DNA from: CAZJYC01 sp964550165
GTDB lineage: Bacteria; Acidobacteriota; Aminicenantia; Aminicenantales; Aminicenantaceae
Direction: 5' to 3'
NCBI GenBank assembly: GCA_964550165.1
Contig: CAZJYC010000105.1
Span: forward strand, 1 to 6,641
DNA: 6,641 nt
Positions 1-5,793 of the stretch are shown here, one piece after another. Every line of letters starts with the position of its first letter. The first letter of the stretch is position 1. The translations under genes and the position numbers were made by a program. Under the pieces are notes generated by a model. It saw only the letters and a program-made list of their open reading frames with translations, was not told the DNA's origin and ran no database searches.

Positions 1-240
1 CTGAGCCATGTGCGGATCCTCATCGCTGACCTCCTTGGCCCAAGCTTCGCCTAGTTTCTCGAAATATGCATCGATCTCGGCTGGCGTGGAAAAGGGGCTG
101 GACAGTTTGTTCGCTTTCATGTAGTCGATGACGAAAAGCTGCTGTCGCAGATTGCGCTTCTGGAAGGTCGTATCCACTTCCTGCACATAGGCTAAGCAAC
201 ACAGGATCATCAACAAGGAAAGCACTGTTCCATTCTTCAT
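1..240 (-). CDS. N-terminal part of an unknown secreted or membrane-anchored protein (runs off the left edge)
   Basis: I do not recognise this gene. Reading the minus strand from an ATG at 240 gives 80 uninterrupted codons to the window edge, so the C-terminus is missing. Residues 1-19 look like a signal peptide or N-terminal membrane anchor: a lysine at position 2, then a hydrophobic run (VLSLLMILCCLAYV). The two adjacent cysteines lack a proper lipobox, so lipoprotein status is doubtful. The rest is charged, helical-looking and exported by inference (for example FSTPAEIDAYFEKLGEAW). The start is ambiguous: in-frame ATG at 252, GTG at 243 and ATG at 240 all follow an AGGAGG at 253-258. The spacing is 0 nt for 252, 9 nt for 243 and 12 nt for 240. 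The GTG has the best spacing, the 240 ATG gives the cleanest signal peptide. The gene is divergent from the toxin-antitoxin pair, and no function can be inferred. Confidence 0.6.
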   Translation of the reverse strand, partial: MKNGTVLSLLMILCCLAYVQEVDTTFQKRNLRQQLFVIDYMKANKLSSPFSTPAEIDAYFEKLGEAWAKEVSDEDPHMAQ

Positions 241-422
241 CACCTCTATCATCCTCCTCAGATTAACCTCGCCCTGACAAGCGGGCATCTTCTTGTCTTA
301 GTGCGCATAATTATTAATATACAGCATGGTGTATTTGATAAAAATCACCCTAAAATAACGTCGTATATTATTTGATCTCAGCGAATATCCCCTTAAAATT
401 GCAGTCTTATATTACAATTATC

Positions 423-463
423 GATATTAGATTGCAAGCCGTATATGCGACGGGCCTAATATC
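423..463. repeat. 8-bp inverted repeat upstream of the toxin promoter
   Basis: GATATTAG at 423-430 is matched by its exact reverse complement CTAATATC at 456-463, with 25 bp between the arms. A second, offset pair (CAAGC at 435-439 and GCTTG at 466-470) overlaps it. The arms lie about 70-130 bp upstream of the toxin start, too far from the -35 box for a classic antitoxin operator. It could be a chance match in AT-rich DNA or a remnant of a recombination site. Confidence 0.3.
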
Positions 464-529
464 CAGCTTGGGAGCATCGATTGGACAATCAACGAAAAAA
501 CCTCGCGGAATTTGAAGATTTTATATATC

Positions 530-558
530 TTGACATCTATACGCCATTGACTTATAGT
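530..558 (+). promoter_or_regulatory. Near-consensus sigma70 promoter at the toxin start
   Basis: A perfect -35 box TTGACA (530-535) is followed by a 17-bp spacer and a -10 box TATAGT (553-558, 5 of 6 to consensus). The toxin ATG at 563 begins only 4 nt after the -10 box. Transcription would normally start around 564-567, so the message would be leaderless or begin just inside the annotated start codon. HigA-type antitoxins usually repress their own promoter by binding nearby palindromes, but I could not find a clear palindromic operator overlapping these boxes. Confidence 0.7.
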
Positions 559-562
559 ATTT

Positions 563-880
563 ATGCGCTTTTTTGAAACACCAATTTTCACAAGAGAGGT
601 GGTTCGTCTCATTTCTGAGGATGAATACCATTCGATACAACTTGCTTTGCTCTTTCGTCCAGAACAGGGAGCGCTAATTTCTGGAACCGGTGGCCTTCGC
701 AAGCTTCGCTGGCGATCCTCAGGTAAAGGCAAACGTGGTGGCTTTCGGATTATCTACTACTGGGAGAAAAAACAAGAAATAATATACATGTTGCTCATCT
801 ACCCGAAGAGCAAGCAGGAAGACTTGACTCAAGAACAGGCAAGGGTGCTGAGCAAATTAGTTCGAGAGGAGTTTAAATGA
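563..880 (+). CDS. higB: HigB-type mRNA-interfering toxin (RelE superfamily)
   Basis: This 105-residue protein matches the HigB2-like branch of RelE/ParE toxins, which cleave mRNA on the translating ribosome. Seen directly: an acidic helical N-terminus with SEDEYHSIQ (18-26), the family hallmark GTGGLRKLRW (41-50), the basic stretch GKGKRGGFRIIYY (54-66) that in this family contacts RNA and ribosome, and the core strand IYMLLIYPKSK (74-84). Length is normal (about 100-115), with no frameshift, so the toxin is probably functional. The ATG at 563 lacks any Shine-Dalgarno sequence and sits 4 nt after a strong -10 box, suggesting leaderless or very weak initiation. The only in-frame alternative nearby, a GTG at 599, would remove the first beta strand and is unlikely. 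The stop overlaps the antitoxin start (ATGA). Family assignment is firm; activity is inferred. Confidence 0.88.
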   Translation: MRFFETPIFTREVVRLISEDEYHSIQLALLFRPEQGALISGTGGLRKLRWRSSGKGKRGGFRIIYYWEKKQEIIYMLLIYPKSKQEDLTQEQARVLSKLVREEFK

Positions 881-1167
881 GGGAAAAAGATTTTGATAAA
901 CTCATAGGCAGCATAAAACAGGCTGGGAAGATTCGAAGAGGAAAAATGAAACCAAGTAGAATATTCCAATTCAATCCTACCGATATTAAGAAAATTCGGC
1001 TTCGTTTGAAAAAGTCGCAGTCGGAGTTCGCTTTAATGATAGGAGTTAGTATCTCGACACTTCAGAATTGGGAGCAAGGCCGTAGAAAGCCGAGAGGTCC
1101 GGCAAAGGCCTTGCTTAAAATAGCGGCTGAAAGACCCAAAGCGGTCATTGAAGCATTATCGGCTTAA
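877..1167 (+). CDS. higA: HigA-type antitoxin with XRE helix-turn-helix
   Basis: This 96-residue protein is the cognate antitoxin: it should bind and neutralise the toxin encoded just upstream and repress the shared promoter. Residues 1-30 are charged and probably flexible, like the toxin-wrapping N-terminus of HigA2 proteins. Residues 34-85 form a Cro/XRE-type helix-turn-helix, with SQSEFALMIGVSISTLQNWE (47-66) as the DNA-binding core, followed by the typical GRRKPRGPAKALLKI. The ATG overlaps the toxin stop as ATGA (4 bp). Unlike the toxin gene it has a good ribosome binding site, AGGAG at 867-871 with 5 nt spacing, so antitoxin synthesis should outpace toxin synthesis. Toxin-first order is typical of the hig family and is common among integron and plasmid cassettes. 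The partner assignment rests on adjacency and family. Confidence 0.87.
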   Translation: MREKDFDKLIGSIKQAGKIRRGKMKPSRIFQFNPTDIKKIRLRLKKSQSEFALMIGVSISTLQNWEQGRRKPRGPAKALLKIAAERPKAVIEALSA

Positions 1168-1180
1168 AAATTATGCCACG

Positions 1181-1231
1181 GCCTAACAAGCAGCTCAAGC
1201 TACCGGCCATCCCACAGCCAGCCGCTGGTTG
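1181..1231 (+). repeat. attC-like half site (possible integron cassette boundary)
   Basis: Fourteen bases after the antitoxin stop lies GCCTAACAAGCAGCTCAAGC (1181-1200). GCCTAAC fits the R'' core consensus RYYYAAC of integron attC sites, and the following CTCAAGC matches a motif often found in the left arm. The orientation is as expected for a cassette carrying the toxin-antitoxin pair. The complementary right half, ending in GTTRRRY (here expected GTTAGGC), is not found downstream, and no second attC is seen upstream of the toxin. If real, this is a decayed or truncated site. No integrase gene is visible. Confidence 0.35.
1215..1231 (+). terminator. Short GC-rich hairpin after higBA, weak terminator candidate
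   Basis: CAGCCAGC and GCTGGTTG can pair over 8 positions, one of them G-U, around a single C; in practice the closing pair opens to give a 3-nt loop. A short T-rich stretch (TCTTTT) follows only about 7 nt later, so it is a poor intrinsic terminator. It could equally be the tip of an attC-like cruciform. Confidence 0.25.
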
Positions 1232-1264
1232 CCCGCGTCTTTTGGCAATAAGAAAGGAATTTCA

Positions 1265-1282
1265 TTATGAAAATTTTCATAA
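1265..1282. repeat. Perfect 18-bp palindrome
   Basis: TTATGAAAATTTTCATAA at 1265-1282 is its own reverse complement without mismatch. It covers the start codon of the small TIR-like reading frame. In RNA from either strand it could form only a strained hairpin, because the centre is AAAATTTT. A homodimeric regulator site is possible, but part of the symmetry comes from the codons for MKIFIR. Confidence 0.5.
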
Positions 1283-1353
1283 GGCACTCTGCAAAAGATA
1301 AGGATGTAGCGAGAAATCCAGCAACAGAGCTTAAAGAGGAGGATGAACACTAA
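1267..1353 (+). pseudogene. Truncated remnant of a TIR-domain protein (28 codons)
   Basis: A reading frame of 28 codons starts at the ATG at 1267, preceded by AGGA at 1255-1258 with 8 nt spacing. Its first 14 residues, MKIFIRHSAKDKDV, closely resemble the beginning of bacterial TIR domains (typically K-I-F-I-S-H-S-x-K-D-K-x-x-A), with R instead of the usual S at position 6. After VAR the similarity stops and the frame ends NPATELKEEDEH. Nothing in the other two frames continues a TIR fold (which needs about 130 residues), so this is most likely the 5' end of a deleted gene rather than an active protein. TIR proteins commonly act as NAD-consuming effectors in antiphage defence, so this may be the scar of a defence gene. 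Its stop overlaps the stop of the convergent barrel gene by 4 bp. It could also be a chance short frame. Confidence 0.4.
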
Positions 1354-2603
1354 AAATAGATCCTGAAAGAGGTGAAAATCATATCCGGGTAAGCTCCGAA
1401 TTCGGAATGGAAGAGAATCTCGGGAGGATTGAGGGGGACGAAGATTCGCTCCGGTTTTTTCCCAAAGCCAAGATAAGACCCGGCAGAGAGATAAATATTC
1501 TCGGCGATGTTGTATTCCACCTGGGGCGCCAAAGTGAAAGAGCCGTCGCTGATATTAAGCAGGATAAGGCCCGAGAAAGGGATGAGCGGAGTGACTTGAT
1601 AGGTCAGCCCGAGACCCAAATAATGCTTTCCCATCAAATAGACTGAGCCGTCCTCGAAAGCAGAAGACTGGAAAAATTCAAGGTAGTTCTCAGGATTGCT
1701 TTTTCCTGCTGAGCTGAAATGGTACTCGGCAAATCCGTACATCTTTCCGGTTAAATTGTAATCGAGCCCGGTCGACAGCCTGAAATAGCTGCTGTCATCC
1801 GTTCCTTCTCTGAAAAAATCCGGGAGGACATAAGCGGCTTCTGCCCAGAAACCAGCGCCTCCGATGGACCGGGCAATGTCCATGCCGATTAAGAGATGGT
1901 CGTAGAAACCTAAAAGAAGAAGCGATAAATCTGTCTGAGCCACGTAAATTTTTCCTCTGAGAAAGATTGCGCTCTTATGAAAATCAAAATCCTTGCCCGC
2001 CACATACCCGACATCCAGCTCGTCCATCACGCCCAGAGGAATTCTGACGCGGATGGCATCCACGCCTCTTCGTTCTTCCGGGTCGAGCTCGTTGAAGGTG
2101 AACGGCGCGATGATGTCGGTCGGGTTGACGATGCGGGCGCTGCCCCAGGCAATGGCCTGCCTTCCCACAAATATATCTGCAAATTTTGTCTTTACAGTCG
2201 CTGAAAAACGGTCCAAATTATGGTAAAGACCAAAGCTTCCTGTTTCTTCATCAGACTCAGGATAAATCCTCGGCCGGAAGTCAGCAAAACGGTAACGGTT
2301 CTCCTCGATCTTTGCGAAAAAAAGGTCATTCCTGAAGAGAGAAGGGTCCTGAATTCTCGGCGATAGGTCATAAGCCGCATCCAGAGCGAGCCAGCTCAAA
2401 GGCTTTGCCGAGAATTTCATCCGCAGCCTGTTGTTTGTTGCCCCGATCGTGGGGCTGCTGAGGCCGTACACTGATTCAGACGCGGGGAAAGAGAAAATAA
2501 TGGAGAAATTTTTGAAATAGCCGCTCAAAAAGAATTTTTCCTCTGCCCGGAGGTTGAGTCCGACAATGAGAATCGATGCCCAAAGGCCTATGAGTTTTTT
2601 CAC
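1350..2603 (-). CDS. Outer-membrane beta-barrel protein (porin-like, DUF1302-reminiscent)
   Basis: This 417-residue protein is predicted to form a beta-barrel in the outer membrane and, by position, to serve as acceptor or exit for the upstream ABC/LolA-like system. Residues 1-20 form a signal peptide (MKK, hydrophobic core, cleavage after NLRA). The mature chain is rich in alternating aromatic and polar strands and ends in RIYF, with the C-terminal phenylalanine recognised by the BAM machinery. A conserved-looking block at 147-163, GRQAIAWGSARIVNPTD, resembles the GRQ..xWG...N..D signature of DUF1302-type barrels; no other family is clear to me. The start is a GTG at 2603, with AAGGA just upstream, only 2 nt after the ATPase stop (TAAGAGTG), so translation is probably coupled. 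It is the last gene of the operon. The barrel prediction is strong; the transport role is inferred from context. Confidence 0.75.
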   Translation of the reverse strand: MKKLIGLWASILIVGLNLRAEEKFFLSGYFKNFSIIFSFPASESVYGLSSPTIGATNNRLRMKFSAKPLSWLALDAAYDLSPRIQDPSLFRNDLFFAKIEENRYRFADFRPRIYPESDEETGSFGLYHNLDRFSATVKTKFADIFVGRQAIAWGSARIVNPTDIIAPFTFNELDPEERRGVDAIRVRIPLGVMDELDVGYVAGKDFDFHKSAIFLRGKIYVAQTDLSLLLLGFYDHLLIGMDIARSIGGAGFWAEAAYVLPDFFREGTDDSSYFRLSTGLDYNLTGKMYGFAEYHFSSAGKSNPENYLEFFQSSAFEDGSVYLMGKHYLGLGLTYQVTPLIPFSGLILLNISDGSFTLAPQVEYNIAENIYLSAGSYLGFGKKPERIFVPLNPPEILFHSEFGAYPDMIFTSFRIYF

Positions 2604-2605
2604 TC

Positions 2606-3322
2606 TTATCCTTTTTCCTTGTCCTTCTCGATCCGGCCGTCTTTGAGAGTGATGACCCGGCGGGCCTTTTCCATAACCATCGGGTCATGGGTGGAAAAGA
2701 TGAATGTCATTCCTGTCTTCTCGTTCAATTCTTTCATCATATCGAGCAGCCCAGCACCCGTGGTTGAATCGAGGTTGGCTGTGGGCTCGTCGGCGAGAAT
2801 CAGCGCTGGGCTTGAAACCATAGCCCTGGCAATGGCCACCCTCTGCTGCTCGCCGCCAGAAAGTTTTGTGGGCAAACGCGATTCAAACCCTTTCAAGCCC
2901 ACATCTTCCAGAATGTCCATGACCCTTTTGTGGCGCTCCGCCCTCTCAATGCCTTGAAGGAGCATGATGTACTCGATATTTTCCTCGACTTTGAGAACGG
3001 GAATCAGGTTGTAAGCCTGAAAGATGAAACCTATATTATCCCTGCGGAAATCGGATAGTTCCCGGCTTTTCATCTCGGAAATAGGCTTGCCCTTCAGCCA
3101 GACTTTGCCTTCTGTCGGCCTGTCCAGGCCAGACACGATATTCAAAAGAGTTGTTTTCCCGGAGCCGGAAGGCCCAACTATGGCTGTAAACTCGCCGGTC
3201 TTTACGGTAAGCTCAATACCACGGATGGCATGGACTTTGACTTCATCCTCCCTGTATATTTTTGTAATCCCTTCAGCCTTGATTATATTTCCGTTTGTCA
3301 TTTCACGTTTTTGATTTTCCAT
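2606..3322 (-). CDS. ABC transporter ATP-binding protein, LolD/MacB type
   Basis: This 238-residue cytoplasmic ATPase should power the two permeases encoded directly upstream. All nucleotide-binding motifs are intact: Walker A GPSGSGKT (50-57), Q-loop glutamine 102 in FIFQAYNLIP, signature LSGGEQQR (154-161), Walker B LILADEP (174-180, catalytic E179), D-loop NLD (183-185) and H-loop histidine 212 in STHDP. The sequence ADEPTANLD and the length place it in the LolD/MacB/FtsE group that works with mechanotransmitting FtsX-like permeases rather than channel importers. The frame is open upstream to 3406, but that part overlaps the preceding permease gene. The ATG at 3322 has GGAG with 7 nt spacing and leaves a 16-nt gap, so I chose it. 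A later ATG at 3301 has no ribosome binding site. The substrate cannot be read from the ATPase. Confidence 0.92.
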   Translation of the reverse strand: MENQKREMTNGNIIKAEGITKIYREDEVKVHAIRGIELTVKTGEFTAIVGPSGSGKTTLLNIVSGLDRPTEGKVWLKGKPISEMKSRELSDFRRDNIGFIFQAYNLIPVLKVEENIEYIMLLQGIERAERHKRVMDILEDVGLKGFESRLPTKLSGGEQQRVAIARAMVSSPALILADEPTANLDSTTGAGLLDMMKELNEKTGMTFIFSTHDPMVMEKARRVITLKDGRIEKDKEKG

Positions 3323-3338
3323 TTTTAATCTCCTTTGC

Positions 3339-4565
3339 TCATAAGCTCTTGCGCATGGCATCCGTGATGGACATTCTTGAAGCATACACTGCAGGGTAGA
3401 GGCCAACAGCTAAAACGAACAAAAAAACAACGATGGGATAGATGATGAACTGACGGATGTGCAGCACAGGATAAATAAGATCGTAGAAAGCCGTTCCAGC
3501 AAACTCAATTCCCCGGTAATCGATTCCGGTTTTGGTCACGACATAGGTCAGGATAAAGCCCATGGCAGACCCCAGAATGATGCTCAGCACAGCCAGGGCT
3601 CCGGCTTCCAGAATAATCAGCCTCAGGATGCCTGAAGGCCGTGTGCCCACAGCACGGAGTACCCCAAATTCAAACAGGCGTTCATAGAGGGACATGAACA
3701 GGGTGTTGATAATTCCAAAAACCACGAGTCCAAACAGGATAATGCCAACAAAAAGAAGAGAGAATTTTGTCAGCTCAAAAAGCGCTTTCAACTGAGAAAG
3801 AAGCACAGTCCAGCTCGCGATTTCGTTTCCATCTCTCGAATATTTATCCCAGAACGGCAAGCCCTCTTGAGAAGCATATTCCAGCTTTTTAAATTTTATG
3901 GCGATCTCGTGGACATTTGCTCCCAGACCAAGCATCTTTTGTGCCTTATTCATGAGCACAAAAGCCATCCCGTCGTCCATTTCTTTGACGTTGAAGCGGT
4001 AAATTCCGGATACGCGGAACATCTCCTGGGAGAGGTCCCCTGTCTTTGCCTGAGAAACCGTGATGACGATCCGGTCGCCGAGCGAAACTTCAAGAACCTT
4101 TGCTAGCTCGCTCCCGATAACTAAGTCCCTTTCATCACCTTCTTTGAAGAAATCTCCCTCGACGAGGGCGTCGTCGATCCGGGAGAGATATTTTTCTCTC
4201 TCAGGCTCGATCCCGAAAAGCATGATGGCGCTGATGTTGGCCGGGGAGGTGATCATCCCGAAACTTATGGTGCGCAGCGCAAACTTATCGACCTCCTCTT
4301 CCTTCCTGAGGCTCTCGACAACGTTTTCCAGATTGTTGATTGTCTTTTCAACTTCTTGAGTCGTCCGAAAATTATTGCGGTGAATCTGAGCCTCGCCGAG
4401 AAATGCTGCTGTGGCGGATTTGATCATGTTATCTTCCATGCCTATCATCAGGGCATCCGAAAATATCAGAGAAGCAAGCCCCAGGCCGATGGCCGTTCCG
4501 GCGATATAGGTTCTGCGTTTATTCCGGAATATGTTTCGCCAGGCGAGCTTCATATAAAACCACAT
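3339..4565 (-). CDS. FtsX/LolC-like ABC transporter permease (second of two)
   Basis: This 408-residue inner-membrane protein has the MacB/LolC/LolE layout: a basic cytoplasmic N-terminus (RNIFRNKRRT, 10-19), one membrane helix (about 20-42), a large periplasmic domain (about 43-262) and three helices near 267-291, 313-343 and 372-396. The FtsX hallmark after the second helix is clear: YERLFEFGVLRAVGTRP (294-310), which forms the coupling helix contacting the ATPase. Length equals that of LolC/LolE (about 400-415). It is a diverged paralogue of the neighbouring permease (shared G..QIH and G-[IV]-[DE]-PERE motifs), so the two probably form a heterodimer. The ATG at 4565 follows GAGG with about 7 nt spacing; this site overlaps the upstream stop codon, and the gap is 9 nt. 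A Met at residue 5 (4553) has no such site. Confidence 0.88.
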   Translation of the reverse strand: MWFYMKLAWRNIFRNKRRTYIAGTAIGLGLASLIFSDALMIGMEDNMIKSATAAFLGEAQIHRNNFRTTQEVEKTINNLENVVESLRKEEEVDKFALRTISFGMITSPANISAIMLFGIEPEREKYLSRIDDALVEGDFFKEGDERDLVIGSELAKVLEVSLGDRIVITVSQAKTGDLSQEMFRVSGIYRFNVKEMDDGMAFVLMNKAQKMLGLGANVHEIAIKFKKLEYASQEGLPFWDKYSRDGNEIASWTVLLSQLKALFELTKFSLLFVGIILFGLVVFGIINTLFMSLYERLFEFGVLRAVGTRPSGILRLIILEAGALAVLSIILGSAMGFILTYVVTKTGIDYRGIEFAGTAFYDLIYPVLHIRQFIIYPIVVFLFVLAVGLYPAVYASRMSITDAMRKSL

Positions 4566-4574
4566 TTCATAACC

Positions 4575-5792
4575 TCAATGGAGACGCATCGACCTTGCAG
4601 GGTCTGTGCGGGCTGCCCGGATTGCTGGAAAAAGGCTGACCACGCTGGCCGCAAAAATAATGGTCAGTGCCGGGATATAAAAACTTCTGGCATTGATTTC
4701 AGACTGCAGGATTTGAAACTTAATACCTCCATAAGTAAAAGCCCTGGGGAGCGTAATCCCATGGGTGGAGAGGAAATAATTGATGACCAGGCCAACTCCG
4801 ATTCCGATGACGATACAGATCAAAGCGAGAATAATCACTTCATAAAGGACCATCTTGATGATTTGAGGGGGCTTTGTACCCACAGCCTTTAACACTCCGT
4901 ATTCCCTCCTCCTTTCCAGGACAGACATCAGAACCGTGTTCAAAACACCCACGGCCACGATAATCATGATGACCAGAAGCATGACCCAGTTGCCCCGTTT
5001 ATCCGCTTTCATGGCGACGTAGAATGAGCGGGCAAAAACCTGCCAAGGCTCGACGGATACATCTGGATTATCGATCTCTTTCGCCAGGCTGCTGTTAACT
5101 TTTTTAACGTCGTTCAGTCTTCTGACAGTGAGCGCAATCTCATGGATCCTTCCTTCAAGAGCCAGGAGCTCCTGGGCTTCCTTCAGGTGGAGGTAGAGCG
5201 AGATACGGTCAGTCGCCTCATCGCCGCTTTCGGCAATCCCGATGATGGTGTACAACTCATTGGCAATGGAGCCGTCGGCGGCCTGGGAGACAATCACAAT
5301 TTCATCATTTAAACCGGCGCTCAAGATGGTTGCCAATCCTTTGCCGATGACCGCCTCTTTGGAGGGAGATGCTGAGAAATTTTTTCCTTCTACGATTTTT
5401 TTATCGAATTGAGTTGTCAGGGTTTCTCTCTCCGGGTCAACGCCAATGATCTGCACGCCAGCTGCCTCCTCCCTGACTGAAGCTAATCCGGCTGAGAAGA
5501 GCCTGGGAGCCCATGACTCAACATTTTCTGTTTTCTCAATGATAAGGCTGATTTCGGGGAGATTATCGATGGTTTTGTATAAAGACGGCCGATCGAGGTA
5601 ATCCTTCTGATGAATCTGAATGTGGCCAAGGCGGTTCCGGGTAAACATGTCGATGATGTTATTGTAAGAGCCGTCAGCCCAGCCGATGAAAACCGCATTC
5701 AGCACAAAGCCGCCCAGCATGCTCAAGGCGGTAAGGATGGTTCGTCTCTTCTGGCGGAAGAGATTCCGGAAAGCGATTTTTAGGATGAGCAT
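4575..5792 (-). CDS. FtsX/LolC-like ABC transporter permease (first of two)
   Basis: This 405-residue permease shares the four-helix FtsX/MacB topology: basic N-terminus RNLFRQKRRT (9-18), first helix about 19-39, periplasmic domain about 40-265, and helices near 269-290, 312-341 and 371-393. The coupling motif ERRREYGVLKAVGTKP (293-308) and the C-terminal PAIRAARTDPARSMR are typical. Such permeases do not pass cargo through a channel; they transmit ATP-driven motion to the periplasmic side, extracting lipoproteins or lipids from the membrane or pushing on a partner. By context the partner is the LolA-like carrier encoded one base upstream. The ATG at 5792 has only a distant AGGA (12 nt), but the upstream stop ends 1 nt before it (TAATATG), so translation is probably by coupled re-initiation. 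It is not a fusion with the ATPase, unlike true MacB. Confidence 0.88.
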   Translation of the reverse strand: MLILKIAFRNLFRQKRRTILTALSMLGGFVLNAVFIGWADGSYNNIIDMFTRNRLGHIQIHQKDYLDRPSLYKTIDNLPEISLIIEKTENVESWAPRLFSAGLASVREEAAGVQIIGVDPERETLTTQFDKKIVEGKNFSASPSKEAVIGKGLATILSAGLNDEIVIVSQAADGSIANELYTIIGIAESGDEATDRISLYLHLKEAQELLALEGRIHEIALTVRRLNDVKKVNSSLAKEIDNPDVSVEPWQVFARSFYVAMKADKRGNWVMLLVIMIIVAVGVLNTVLMSVLERRREYGVLKAVGTKPPQIIKMVLYEVIILALICIVIGIGVGLVINYFLSTHGITLPRAFTYGGIKFQILQSEINARSFYIPALTIIFAASVVSLFPAIRAARTDPARSMRLH

Positions 5793-5793
5793 A

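Larger units (their letters stand above)
241..562. other. AT-rich divergent intergenic region
   Basis: This 322-bp gap separates the divergent left-edge gene from the toxin-antitoxin pair. It is markedly richer in A and T than its surroundings, especially 300-430 and 510-560. It holds the ribosome binding site of the left-edge gene (253-258), an 8-bp inverted repeat (423-463) and the toxin promoter (530-558). A minus-strand promoter for the left-edge gene may lie around 310-340, where TTATCA and TATTAA-like boxes occur, but the match is too weak to list. A minus-strand reading frame covering 427-732 has no ribosome binding site and runs antisense to the toxin gene, so I do not count it as a gene. 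Confidence 0.6.

Noticed and set aside
20..202. Minus-strand frame of 60 codons inside the left-edge gene
   Set aside because: A different minus-strand frame is open from 240 to the window edge with a signal-peptide-like start and AGGAGG upstream, so this one is a shadow.
427..732. Minus-strand open frame of 101 codons opposite the toxin gene
   Set aside because: It has no family resemblance, no clear ribosome binding site, and overlaps the strongly supported toxin and its promoter.
2192..2380. Minus-strand frame of 62 codons and two plus-strand frames (1977-2226) inside the barrel gene
   Set aside because: They are overlapping shadows of a continuous 417-codon gene with signal peptide and typical barrel C-terminus.
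2606..3406. Longer version of the ATPase starting at 3406
   Set aside because: The extra 28 residues overlap the end of the upstream permease by 68 bp and have no ABC similarity. The ATG at 3322 has a proper ribosome binding site.
4356..4892. Plus-strand open frame of 178 codons across the junction of the two permease genes
   Set aside because: It is antisense to two well-supported permeases, has a low-complexity composition without a recognisable domain, and spans a gene boundary that has its own ribosome binding site on the other strand.
2606..5792. Canonical LolCDE or MacB assignment for the ABC genes
   Set aside because: MacB fuses ATPase and permease and partners with MacA and TolC, none of which are here. 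LolCDE is possible for the engine, but the PF17131 carrier and dedicated barrel argue against simply naming the genes lolC, lolD and lolE.
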